A DNA stretch of 64,000 bases from Planctomycetota bacterium. GTDB taxonomy: Bacteria > Planctomycetota > UBA1135 > UBA2386. The DNA lies in assembly GCA_016716265.1 (NCBI GenBank), contig JADJWQ010000001.1, positions 2,232,001 to 2,296,000 on the forward strand, in the 5' to 3' direction. A model generated the notes under the pieces. That model had not been told where the DNA came from and ran no database searches. It worked only from the letters and a program-made list of their open reading frames with translations. Shown here piece by piece: positions 39,901 through 47,884 of this stretch (the first letter of the stretch is position 1; each line of letters starts with the position of its first letter). The translations under genes and the position numbers were made by a program.

Positions 39901-40381
39901 AGCCAGGCCGCGCGGGGCACCGATCCCGGTCCACTTCAGCAACCTGGCATGGCTCTCGTTCTCGTTGGACGGGAAGCAGCTCCTGACGGCGATCGACGAG
40001 ACCACGGCGGCGGTCCTCGACCTCGACGGCCGCCAGGTCGTCGCGCTCCACGGCCACGAGGGCGAGGTCACCTGGGGGGAGTTCTCGCCGCACGGCGATC
40101 GGATCGTGACGGCGTCCCGCGACCGCACGGCCCGGCTGTGGGACCGGAGCGGCCGCGAGCTCGCGGTGCTGCGCGGCCACCGTGGCGCGGTCTTCATGGC
40201 CGCGTTCTCGCCGGCCGGTGATCGGGTGCTGACCGCCGCCTTCGACGGCACCGTGCGCACCTGGATGGTCCACACGGGCGACCTGCGCAAGCTCGCTGCC
40301 GAGCTGAGCTGCCGGGACTTCACGGCGGCCGAGCTCGAGCAGTACGGCGAGCTGCTCGGGAAACCGGCAGATCGGAGGTAA
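36968..40381 (+). CDS. Membrane Ser/Thr protein kinase with WD40-repeat sensor
   Basis: 1137 residues from ATG 36968; an earlier ATG at 36896 would overlap the divergent sigma gene. The kinase domain at about 75-365 has the Gly-loop LGSGGMGVVYLAE, lysine in VALKLL, HRDIKPANV and DFGLARD, all intact. One membrane helix lies at about 396-417 (TAIIVLLSVGLATTIALL), then a coiled-coil-like segment. From about 478 to the end there are some 14 WD40 units, each with a D[G/H]xxRLW or DRTARVW-type end (for example SLDHTARLWRADG, SRDRTARLWDRSG). It probably senses proteins outside the cytoplasm and phosphorylates the adjacent sigma factor or other targets. Confidence 0.9.
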   Translation: MEPDPGSRPPDDEFADPVEALLFQCLERDACRPDRAIEDACALHPELAPTLRRRYAEILALGIAEEPQAEPDSDPERFGDYRILRRLGSGGMGVVYLAEQRAMGRRVALKLLHPGQLHFGPARERFDREIHAVSRLDHPGICTVYEAGTADGTPFIAMRYVDGENLAERIARLRSSTNPDPRHLADGLAHGPESEPSGSSSHGGSAHAIAWLVERLARAVHTAHEAGLVHRDIKPANVMITAEGDPVLLDFGLARDDTVEGAELTRSGDVLGTPSYLAPEQVQARRGGVDRRADVHALGVLLYECLTLRCPFESTSREELYRQILGETPPNPRRFHRGLSPDLRAILDRALEKDPRRRYRSALELAEDLRRVRSSQPVAARRIGPVGRATRWARRHPAATAIIVLLSVGLATTIALLREVADQRRRARALALASLSAEALETDTTLALLLARAAVDLEEGAEEVSRLHAAVTSVRERAILTGHGGQVWSAEYSSDGALLLTASLDHTARLWRADGEFVRAFRHPERVQSAAFDPDPSRRRFVTAGFDGIVRLWSLDAEEPLWAREHGDGPIRAGFAPAGDRILSWATTREFARHADGPFDDFSAKLWSLDGQPVGAAMVHESMLEAAVFSPSGHRVATASRDGTVRVWDERGAAVGDPLRHELPVISVAWATDGCLATGCYDGCVRIWTLGAPEIACRACEEGHEEQVTGLGFSPDGELLVSTSDDCTAKLWNRRGENLATMRHEAGVQGPEFAPRGDRFATAGLDQTVRVFDRTGALVDVLRGHDDVVVSARFAPDGRQVVTASEDRTARVWSVGSTDLPILTGHGSVAYSARMSRDGRRILTASREGRVRLWDVEGGECTVLWEGDKVQRAVFAPSETSVLFACYDGHARRLDLEGRVLAEFEPVPGKAVLAAEFSPDGSRVLVAAIPGVVQLYALDGTPIGPPLEYEQPVYDVEFAADGSFGVARLGAIHLYDAEARPRGAPIPVHFSNLAWLSFSLDGKQLLTAIDETTAAVLDLDGRQVVALHGHEGEVTWGEFSPHGDRIVTASRDRTARLWDRSGRELAVLRGHRGAVFMAAFSPAGDRVLTAAFDGTVRTWMVHTGDLRKLAAELSCRDFTAAELEQYGELLGKPADRR

Positions 40382-40488
40382 CGACTCGGCGCGGGCGGAC
40401 CGTCTCTCGGTGGCGGGGCGCTGCTCGGCTCCGCTTCCCTCACACTCGCAGAGCAGAAACGGATCGGAGACCGATCCGAGGAGGAACG

Positions 40489-41808
40489 ATGCGCTCGTTG
40501 TTCATCGCCGTGGCTTGCTCGCTCGCCGGGCCGCTCGGTGCGCAGATGGTGTGGACGCAGGTGTCGAGCTCCGGACCGTCTCCGCGAGCTGGCCATGCGA
40601 TGGTCTACGACGCTGCACGGCAGCGCGTACTGCTGTTCGGCGGCGGGCAGTCGCTCGGCGACACCTGGCAGTGGGACGGCTCGAGCTGGACCCAGGTGTA
40701 CCCTGCGACCTCGCCGCCCGCGCGGTTCGGCCACGCGATGGCCTTCGACGCGGCGCGCGGTCGGGTCGTGCTGTTCGGTGGCGAGGCGAGCGCCGTGCTC
40801 GGCGACACCTGGGAGTGGGACGGCGCGGACTGGACGCAGGTCTCGGCCGTCGGGCCGAGCGCGCGCGCGTGGCACGCGATGGCCTTCGATCGGGTCCGCG
40901 GTCGAGTCGTGCTGTTCGGCGGTTCGCTCGGATCCGGCCTGCCGCTGGAGGACACCTGGGAATGGGATGGCACCCGTTGGACACAGTCGAACCCCGCAGC
41001 GTCACCTTCCCGGCGACACTCCCACGCGATGTCCTACGATGCCGCGCGCCGGCGCGTCGTGCTGTTCGGAGGGTTCGATATCACGCGGCCCGGGCCGTGG
41101 CTGGGAGACACCTGGGAGTGGGACGGAGTCCGTTGGGTGCAGGCTGCCAACAGCGGGCCGATGCCCGGATCGGCCTCGGCGGCCTACGACGCGCGACGCG
41201 AGCGATTGGTGCTCCAAGAAAGCTACGTTCGGACCTGGGAATGGGCCGGGGGCTCGTGGCGGCAGGTGTCGGGCAATCACGCGTTGAACCGGGGTGCACA
41301 TGCGATGGTCTACGACGCCGCGCACGAGCAGGTGGTGTTGTTCGGAGGCTCGTCGTGCTCCGCCTACGGGGGGGGTTGCACCTTCTACCAGGACACCTGG
41401 ACCTACCAGCCGACGGTGCGCGGCGACACGGCCTCGATCGGCATCGGCTGCCCGGGGAGCGCCGGCACGCCGACCCTGAGTGCTCTCGGCCCGCCGATCG
41501 TCGGCGATCAGGACTTCGCGCTCGGACTCGGGTCGGTGCCCGGAAGCGCGAACGTCTTCGTCGGCCTGTCGACCCGGCTCGCGGCGACGAGCATCCCTCC
41601 GTGCACGGTCTACCCGCAGCTTCCCTTCGACGGCGTGCTGGTCGGCGCGGCAGCGGGTGGCACCGCCGTTCTGCCTCTGCCGATCCCGTGGAACTCCGCC
41701 CTCAGCGGTGTGGACCTCTTCGTGCAGGGCGGAGCTCTCGAGTCGGGCGGCCCCCTGCTCGGCCTGGCGTCGCTGACTCCCGGGATGCAGATCCGCATCG
41801 GTGACTGA
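40489..41808 (+). CDS. Secreted Kelch-repeat protein with planctomycete C-terminal domain
   Basis: 439 residues, with a signal peptide (MRSLFIAVACSLAGPLGAQ) from ATG 40489, preceded by GAGGA. Six Kelch units follow, each with R-x-GHAMVYDAARQRVLLFGG and D-TW[E/Q]WDG-x-x-W signatures, giving a propeller. The fifth unit is short (SYVRTWEWAGGSW). After residue 310 comes the recurring C-terminal domain (IGIGCPGSAGTPTLSALGPP; ALGLGSVPGSANVFVGLS). Probably cell-surface and binding proteins or sugars. Same strand as the SBBP protein 128 bases on; possibly one unit. Confidence 0.85.
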   Translation: MRSLFIAVACSLAGPLGAQMVWTQVSSSGPSPRAGHAMVYDAARQRVLLFGGGQSLGDTWQWDGSSWTQVYPATSPPARFGHAMAFDAARGRVVLFGGEASAVLGDTWEWDGADWTQVSAVGPSARAWHAMAFDRVRGRVVLFGGSLGSGLPLEDTWEWDGTRWTQSNPAASPSRRHSHAMSYDAARRRVVLFGGFDITRPGPWLGDTWEWDGVRWVQAANSGPMPGSASAAYDARRERLVLQESYVRTWEWAGGSWRQVSGNHALNRGAHAMVYDAAHEQVVLFGGSSCSAYGGGCTFYQDTWTYQPTVRGDTASIGIGCPGSAGTPTLSALGPPIVGDQDFALGLGSVPGSANVFVGLSTRLAATSIPPCTVYPQLPFDGVLVGAAAGGTAVLPLPIPWNSALSGVDLFVQGGALESGGPLLGLASLTPGMQIRIGD

Positions 41809-41936
41809 CGGCCGGGGCTCGTGCAGGACGGCGAGCCGCTCGTGAAACCGACCGGACGGCGGTAACGATGCGCGGCGTGCGGACCGTTCGGTGCTGGCGC
41901 CGCGACGGCGCCGGACACCGCAACGAAGGAGCCACC

Positions 41937-43862
41937 ATGTTCCGCTCACACCCTGCCCTCGACATCCTCCCCCTGGTCCTTACCGCTGTCCTGGCGACGG
42001 CGGGCCATGCCTGGTCCCAGGACTTCGCGACCTTCCTCGGCGGCACTGCGCTGGAACGCATCATGGCAGTCGCGGTCGACGACCAGGATCGGATCGTCGT
42101 GGTCGGCTACGCCCGTTCGTCGAACTTCCCGGTAACCACGGGTAGCCCGTTCCAGGGAGGCTCGGACGACGCCTTCGTCACCCTGATCGACCCGTCGCGC
42201 TCCGGTGCGGCGGCGGTCGTGTTCTCGCGCTTCCTCGGCGGCAGCGGCGACGACGCGGCCTTCGACGTCGAGTACTCGCCGGCGAACGGATGCTTCGTCG
42301 TCGTCGGCTGCACGACGTCGACGAACTTCCCGACCACGCCCGGAGCGCTCCAAGGGGCGAACGCCGGCGGCCGCGACGGCTTCGTGACGCAACTCGACCC
42401 CGCCGGCCAGATCCTCGACTCCACCTACCTCGGCACGCCCGGCACCGATCGACTCGGAGCCGTGGCGGTCGATCGGAGCGCCGACCGGATCACGGTCGCC
42501 GGCTTCACCGACTCGGCGGCATTCCCGACGACGCCGGGGGTGTTCCAGCCGAGCCTCTCCGGCTCGTTCGACGCGATCGTCGCGCAGCTCGACCCCTCGC
42601 GCGCAGGGTCGGCGCAGCTCGTGGCCGCGACCTACCTCGGAGGCAGCGGCGAGGAGGGGCTGTTCCGCGTGAACGTGACTCCGCGGGAATGGGACCTGAT
42701 CGACCTGCACGTCGCGGCGAACGGCGAGACGACGGTCGCATCGCTGACGTACTCGACCAACCTCCCGACGACGAGCGGTGCCTACGACCGCACGTTGGAC
42801 GGAAGCGGGGACGCGTTCGTGTCGCGCCTGGACACCAGCCTCGGCGGGTTGCTCTGGTCCACCTATCTCGGCGGCAACGCGAACGACTTCGCGATCCACC
42901 TGGCCGTCGACGCCGGCGGGATCGTGACCGTGGGTGGCGGGAGCTGGGTCGGGTCGCCGCCGGACCCGTTCCCGACCACGGCCGGCGCCCCGCAAAGCGC
43001 CGCCCCCGGAGCGGCGCTCGACGGATTCCTCGCCAGGCTCGACCCGTCGCGCACCGGCGCCGCACAGCTCGTCTACTCGACGCTGCTCGGCGGCAGCCAG
43101 TTCGACATCGTCTGGGATCTCGCGGTCGAGCCGTCGGGGATCATCACGGCCTGCGGCCAGCACTGGGACATCGGCGGCGTCTGGAACGGAACGCGGGGGG
43201 CACCGCTCCCCAATCCCCTGGGCCTCGGCTGCGGGTTCGTGCTGCGCCTCGACCCGCAGGGCAACGGCTGGAACGACGTCCACTACTTCTCGTACGTTGG
43301 CGCCGGCGCACTGCAGACCGGCGGCTACGAAGGCAACCATGGAGTGGTCCTACGGCCGGATGGCCGGGTCGTGCTGACCGGCGGCACCGACAACCCGAGC
43401 CACCCCGTGACTGCGAACGCACCGTGGCCGGGCTACGCGGGTGGGACCGACGCCACGGTCCTCGTGCTCGACCTGCTCCCGGGCGGCGTGACCCGCTACG
43501 GCGCCGGCAGCCCGGGCTGCCGGGAGCCGGCCTACATGCAGGTGAACAGCCAGCCGTGGCCGGGGAATCGCGGCTTCGAGATGCTCTGCGAGCACGCGCC
43601 CGCGACGACGACCGGAGCGCTGTTCGTCGGAGCCCCCACGAATCCTCCAGTGCCGCTCTGGGGGCTCGACCTTCTGCTCGTGCCGGGCACGATCCTCGAC
43701 GGCATTCCGGCCTGCACGAACGCGACCGGTTTCGCGCGCCTCACCCTGCCGGTCCCGATCTCCGTGCAGCTGCCGCTCGGCCTCGGCTTCCAATGGTGGT
43801 GGCTCGACCCGACCGCCTGTGCGGGCACGCCGCTCGCGGCCAGCGACGCGCTGCGGTTCTGA
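41937..43862 (+). CDS. Secreted SBBP-repeat (beta-propeller) protein with planctomycete C-terminal domain
   Basis: 641 residues. ATG 41937 follows AAGGAG at 6 bases, and a signal peptide runs to about residue 27 (LVLTAVLATAGHAWSQ). At least six SBBP units are present, with the pattern YLGGSGxDxxxxVAVDxxGxxxVxGxTxSxxFPTTPG; the motif NFPTTPGALQ and its kin recur. The C-terminal 130 residues are the shared domain (YGAGSPGC; GLDLLLVPGTILDGIPACTN). A structural or adhesive extracellular protein; no enzymatic motif. Confidence 0.85.
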   Translation: MFRSHPALDILPLVLTAVLATAGHAWSQDFATFLGGTALERIMAVAVDDQDRIVVVGYARSSNFPVTTGSPFQGGSDDAFVTLIDPSRSGAAAVVFSRFLGGSGDDAAFDVEYSPANGCFVVVGCTTSTNFPTTPGALQGANAGGRDGFVTQLDPAGQILDSTYLGTPGTDRLGAVAVDRSADRITVAGFTDSAAFPTTPGVFQPSLSGSFDAIVAQLDPSRAGSAQLVAATYLGGSGEEGLFRVNVTPREWDLIDLHVAANGETTVASLTYSTNLPTTSGAYDRTLDGSGDAFVSRLDTSLGGLLWSTYLGGNANDFAIHLAVDAGGIVTVGGGSWVGSPPDPFPTTAGAPQSAAPGAALDGFLARLDPSRTGAAQLVYSTLLGGSQFDIVWDLAVEPSGIITACGQHWDIGGVWNGTRGAPLPNPLGLGCGFVLRLDPQGNGWNDVHYFSYVGAGALQTGGYEGNHGVVLRPDGRVVLTGGTDNPSHPVTANAPWPGYAGGTDATVLVLDLLPGGVTRYGAGSPGCREPAYMQVNSQPWPGNRGFEMLCEHAPATTTGALFVGAPTNPPVPLWGLDLLLVPGTILDGIPACTNATGFARLTLPVPISVQLPLGLGFQWWWLDPTACAGTPLAASDALRF

Positions 43863-43894
43863 GCCGGCGACGCCTGGCCGGGCCGTCCGCCGGG

Positions 43895-44758
43895 TCAGGC
43901 GCCGGTTCCCGCGCGCGCCGCGCTCCACGCCCGAAGCGTCGTGGCCGCGGCTCCGAGCAGCGCGTTCGCCTCGGCCGCATCGCCGATCTCCCGCACCTTC
44001 GTGAAGTACCGCATGATCGGCAGGCCGACGTGGCGGAGCTCGGCGCGGCCGGGCATCCACGACATCAGACGGAGGAGCCAGAACGGCACGGTCGTGACCT
44101 TCGCCCCGGGCGCGCAGATCGGCTGGTAGATCCGCATCGCCTCCTCGAACGTCAGGGCCTCGGGACCGTGGACGTACAACGTCCTGCCCGCGGCCTCGGC
44201 GGTGCCGAGCGCCCTCGACACCATCGCCGCAAAGTCGTCCGCGGCGACCCAATGCCACGGCGTCGGCTGGTCGCCCAAGATCATCGCGCGACCGCCGCGG
44301 ACCAGCTTCGGCAGGAGCTCCATGAACATCGTGCAGCGGAACACCGTGAACGGCGCACCCGAGCCGGCGATCGCCCGCTCGGCCTCGAGCTTCGCCCTGG
44401 TCCCCGGGAACCACGCGTTCTCCTCGCACGTGCTCGCGCCCGAGATGACCGTCAGCCGCCGGACCCCGAGCTCCGCCGCCACGCGGCTCGCGGCCTCGGC
44501 GCCACGCCGTTCGAGGTCCCAATCGGCGCCGCCCGACAGGTTGAGGTGCACGGCCGTGCAACCCCTCATCGCCGTGCGCAGCGCATCGAGATCCTCGACG
44601 TCCCCGCCCACCGCGTCGAAGCCCGCACCGAAACGGGCGGCGACGCGTTCCCGGCTGCGACTCATCACCCGCACGGTGTGCCCGTCGGCAGCGAGGCGAC
44701 GGGCGACGGGCTCACCGAGCATTCCACGGGCACCGACGACGAGCACGGTCTCGGGCAT
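43895..44758 (-). CDS. NmrA-like NAD(P)-binding oxidoreductase (atypical SDR)
   Basis: 287 residues from ATG 44758, where the glycine motif VVGARGMLGEPVARR (GxxGxxG) comes directly after the start. DVEDLDALRTAMRGCTAVH is the usual second strand. YxxxK is lacking (ENAWFPGTRAKLEAE), as in atypical SDRs of the NmrA/HSCARG type that sense NAD(P) or act as epimerases on small substrates. The C-terminal half carries TFEEAMRIYQPI and a hydrophobic WLLRLMSWMPG segment. Solitary gene. Substrate unknown. Confidence 0.8.
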   Translation of the reverse strand: MPETVLVVGARGMLGEPVARRLAADGHTVRVMSRSRERVAARFGAGFDAVGGDVEDLDALRTAMRGCTAVHLNLSGGADWDLERRGAEAASRVAAELGVRRLTVISGASTCEENAWFPGTRAKLEAERAIAGSGAPFTVFRCTMFMELLPKLVRGGRAMILGDQPTPWHWVAADDFAAMVSRALGTAEAAGRTLYVHGPEALTFEEAMRIYQPICAPGAKVTTVPFWLLRLMSWMPGRAELRHVGLPIMRYFTKVREIGDAAEANALLGAAATTLRAWSAARAGTGA

Positions 44759-45160
44759 GGGGCCTCCGAAGCTGGGCAGGTGACAGAGCACTCCGGGAGA
44801 TCCGCGGATCCTCGACCCTACCTCGCTCCGAGCGCGCACGACAGCAGAACCCCTCAGCGCCCGACTGCGACGCGTTCCGTGGTTCGCCCAGCGCGGTCGC
44901 CGACTCACCTTCCCCGCGGCCCGGGCGGCGACCGGGCGTTCAAACGGATCGCGGTACTCCAGCCTGATCACCAGCCCCCGCCGCCTGTCGGCGAGCCAGT
45001 GGAGATGGCGACAGAGCCAGCGCGCGTCGAGCCGTCCGGCCTGTCCCGGGGTGGCGCCATGCGCCACCCCGATCAACCGGGCCGGCGGTGACTCGAGTAT
45101 CGACTCGACTCACGACTCGGCCGGCGACACGGACGGCGCCAGAACCCGGGCGCGCAGCGT
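44759..45160. other. 402-base interval upstream of IS91 remnant 4
   Basis: Promoter region of the NmrA-like gene on the minus strand, then sequence of unknown origin up to the IS91 homology. It contains the 23-base palindrome at 45048-45070. No gene supported. Confidence 0.4.
45048..45070. repeat. Perfect 23-base palindrome
   Basis: Arms GGGGTGGCGC and GCGCCACCCC around a CAT loop, about 90 bases before IS91 homology starts. Could be a protein-binding site, a transcription terminator stem without T tract, or the degenerate origin end of the IS91 element. Confidence 0.5.
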
Positions 45161-46503
45161 CGGCGACACTACTTCGCGTTGCAGCGCCGCCAGGCGCGAG
45201 AGCTCGGGATCGTCGAGCCGCGGCCGGCGGCGGTGGTGGCCGCACAGTTCCATGACTCGGCCCTCCGGCTCAACCCTCACTTTCACGAGATCTTCGTCGA
45301 CGGCGTCTTTGTCGTGTCGTCCGCCGTTGACCGCGCGACCTTCCACCCGCTGCCGGCACCGACCGACGAGCAGCTCGCCCGGGTCACGGCACGCATCGTC
45401 CGTCGCGTCCTCGCGCTGCTTCGTGACCGAGGACTTCTGCGGGACGATGGGGGCGGTTTGCAGCTGGACGACGAGCGAAGCGCCCTCGACACGTGTCAGG
45501 CCGCCGCAGTCCCGGGTCGGATCGCGTTCGGTGACCATGCTGGTCGCGCGGTGCCCCGCTGGCGCGATCCGGACGCGATCCGTGACGGCGTGGCTGCCAT
45601 CGATCAGCAGGCGCGCTACCGGGGCTTCTCGTTGCACGCGGCGACCGCGGTCGAGTCCGGCCGTCGCGAAGCCCTCGAGCGGCTGTGTCGATACGTCTTG
45701 CGTCCGGCCATCGACGAGGACCGCCTGGCCTGGACCCGTGACGGCAAGGTCGTGTACAGGTTCGAGCGGCCGTGGAAGGACGGTACGAAGCTGGTGGGGT
45801 GCGAGCCCCTGGTCCTGACCGAGCGGCTCGCCGCGTTGGTACCTCGGCCGCGGAGAAACCTCGTTACCTACCGCGGGGCGTTCGCGCCCGGCGCGTCCTA
45901 CCGCGAGCGGATCGTCCCACCGCCGCCGGCTGAAGACGAATCGCCACCCGCCTTCCGTCCGACTCAACGACGGCGCTCGGCTCCGTGCGAGGAACGTGAT
46001 GACAAGCAGCGCACGTCACGACGCCACTCCCGGGCTCAGCTCGTGTTGCGCTGTCTTGGGGTGGACGTTCTGGTGTGCCCTCGCTGCCAGACCCGCCGTC
46101 AACTTCTGACGTGGCCGCAGACCGTATTGCTGCAGCCTCCTGCGGAGGCTGGTCGGCTGCGGATGCAGCGACCCGCTTCGCGGGTTCATCACCGACCCGC
46201 GCACGATCGTCCGGATCCTGACCTGGTTCAATCTGCCCGCGGAACTCCACCGCTCGCACCAGCGAGACCACCGCCCGGCGAACCGGCCTGTGGGCAGACT
46301 GATCGCGGCCACGCTCCACACGGCGAACGGAATCCAGGCTGCGCCTGGGGTCTGCCCCACACCGTCTCGACCGCCTCGAAGTCGGCAAGACCTCCGCGAC
46401 CTGCCTCCCCTCGATTGCCTGCTTTCGCGCTCCCCGAGCCCTCGAACGCGCCGACCCTCCCAGGGCGGCTCGTCGGAAACCCCTTTGTCTTTCCTACCTG
46501 CAG
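45160..46503 (+). mobile_element. IS91-family transposase remnant 4 (best-preserved copy)
   Basis: One frame from about 45179 to 46195 encodes ARELGIVEPRPAAVVAAQFH, the HUH block LNPHFHEIFVDGVFVVS, LLRDDGGGLQLDDERS, the tyrosine helix LERLCRYVLRPAIDEDRLAW, RFERPWKDGTKLVGCEPLVL, LVPRPRRNLVTYRGAFAPGA and the zinc-ribbon end VLVCPRCQTRRQLLT. The N-terminal zinc domain is missing, and the 74-base insert throws the tail out of frame. The right end GGAAACCCCTTTGTCTTTCC, then TACCTGCAG, directly abuts the duplicated esterase sequence. Confidence 0.85.
46111..46184 (+). repeat. 74-base double-hairpin insert, copy 4
   Basis: Nearly identical to copies 2 and 3, same insertion point. Confidence 0.7.
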
Positions 46504-47001
46504 CCGCGAGGGCGAAACCCGACCTACTACACCGCCCTGTTCGCGCACGTGCGCGCGGTGCTCGGCTCGCTCGACGAGCACGTCCCGGGCTACGACGGGC
46601 GCGGCTACGAGATCGTCGGCTTCGGCTGGCACCAGGGCTGGAACGACCGCGTCGACCAGGCCTTCAATGACGAGTACGAGGCCAACCTCGCCCGCTTCAT
46701 CCGCGACGTCCGCCGCGAGCTCGGCATTCCCCACCTGCCCTTCGTGATCGCCGAGACCGGCATGAGCGGCCGCGACGAGACCCACCCGCGCGCGCTGTCG
46801 CTGATGCGCGTGCGAACGGCGGTCGCCGAGTACGAGGAGTTCCGGGGCAACGTCGCGTTCGTCGGCACCCGCGACTTCCACCGGCCGCCGGAGGTGTCGC
46901 CGTCGCGGCAGGTCTACCACTGGAACAGCAAGGCCGAGACCTACCTGCTGATCGGCGCGGGCATGGCACGCGCGATGATCGGCCTCGTGGAGTCGCGCCG
47001 G
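46504..47001 (+). pseudogene. 5'-truncated second copy of the SASA esterase gene
   Basis: Matches the intact gene at 14044-15036 from about 14535 onward: YYTALFAHVRAVLGSLDEH, GFGWHQGWNDRVDQ, YHWNSKAETYLLIG. The first half, with the GQSNMEG nucleophile block, is absent, because IS91 copy 4 ends exactly at the junction. It cannot be active. Its last codons (VESRR) run without a stop into the thioredoxin-like copy, because about 190 bases between the two genes, including the stop, are deleted. Confidence 0.85.
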
Positions 47002-47007
47002 ACCGGC

Positions 47008-47838
47008 GACGTCCACGCAGCGCGCGCCAGCGCGGCCGAGCACGGGCGCGACGTGCCGCTGGTCTTCACCGGCTCGGACTGGTGCGGCACGTGCATTCGA
47101 CTCGCCGCCGAGGTGTGGAGCCGGCCGGAGTTCGTCGAGGCCGCGCGCGAGCGCTACGAGCTGGTGATCGTCGACAACCCGCGCGGCGAAGACGTGATCT
47201 CGGCGCAGCAACGGTAGGCCAATGACGCACTGCACGCGTCGTTCGCCGTCAACTCGTGGCCGACGGTCGTGCGGACCGACGCCGAGGGCCGCCCCTTCGC
47301 GCGGACCAGGGACTACCGGCCGTGTGGTCCGGCCGCGTGGCTCGAGCATCTCGCGGAATTGCTGCGCAATCGGACCGAGCGCGACCGGCTGTTCGCGGCG
47401 GCCGAGCAAGTAGACGGCGTCGAGCGCGCACGCCTGCTCGATCAGGGTCTGCGAGCCTGCGGCGACTTCATCCCGACCGGTCCGTCCGCGGACGTCATCG
47501 ACGGGATCCTCGCCGCCGACGCCGACGACGAGGCCGGTCTCGCGATGCGCTGGCGCACCCGGCGTGCGGCGGACGCCCTCGAGAACGATCTGCCCGCGCT
47601 CGGAAAGGCCGGTCGGTGGGCAGAGCTGCTCGCCCGGATCGACGAATTCCTCGCCCGATACGAGCCGGAAAACGTGCTGCGGCAGAAGACGCTCTATTGG
47701 CGCGGCGTCGGCCTCGCCCGGATCGGCGACGCCGAGACGGCGAAGGCGAGCTTCGAAGCCGCGGTCGCGCTCGGCGCCGACGCCGAGTACGGCCGCCGCA
47801 GCCAGGCGATGCTCGCGCGGATCAACGCCCGGTGCTGA
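47008..47838 (+). pseudogene. Second copy of the thioredoxin-like gene, signal peptide lost and amber codon inside
   Basis: Aligns with 15149-16060 from residue 29 on (VHAARASAAEHGRDVPLVFT). The active site is CGTC instead of CSPC. At 47215-47217 a CAG Gln codon of the intact copy is TAG. The same frame then continues unbroken to 47838 with AWLEHLAELLRNRTERDRL and LYWRGVGLARIGDAETAKAS. So it is fused in frame to the esterase remnant and interrupted by a single nonsense change, which suggests recent decay. A GTG at 47269 could restart the TPR-like tail. Confidence 0.85.
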
Positions 47839-47884
47839 CGACGCGTCGGGCCGAACCGGCCATCGTCGGCGACGCCGCCGGATC

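Noticed and set aside
42290..45091. 933-codon plus-strand frame crossing the SBBP gene and the NmrA-like gene
   Set aside because: Runs out of phase across two genes on opposite strands; not a protein.
26156..47217. Idea that TAG is recoded as an amino acid in this genome, based on two in-frame ambers
   Set aside because: TAG ends the intact esterase gene and another frame at 36230-36232; both in-frame cases are next to IS remnants and fit pseudogene decay.
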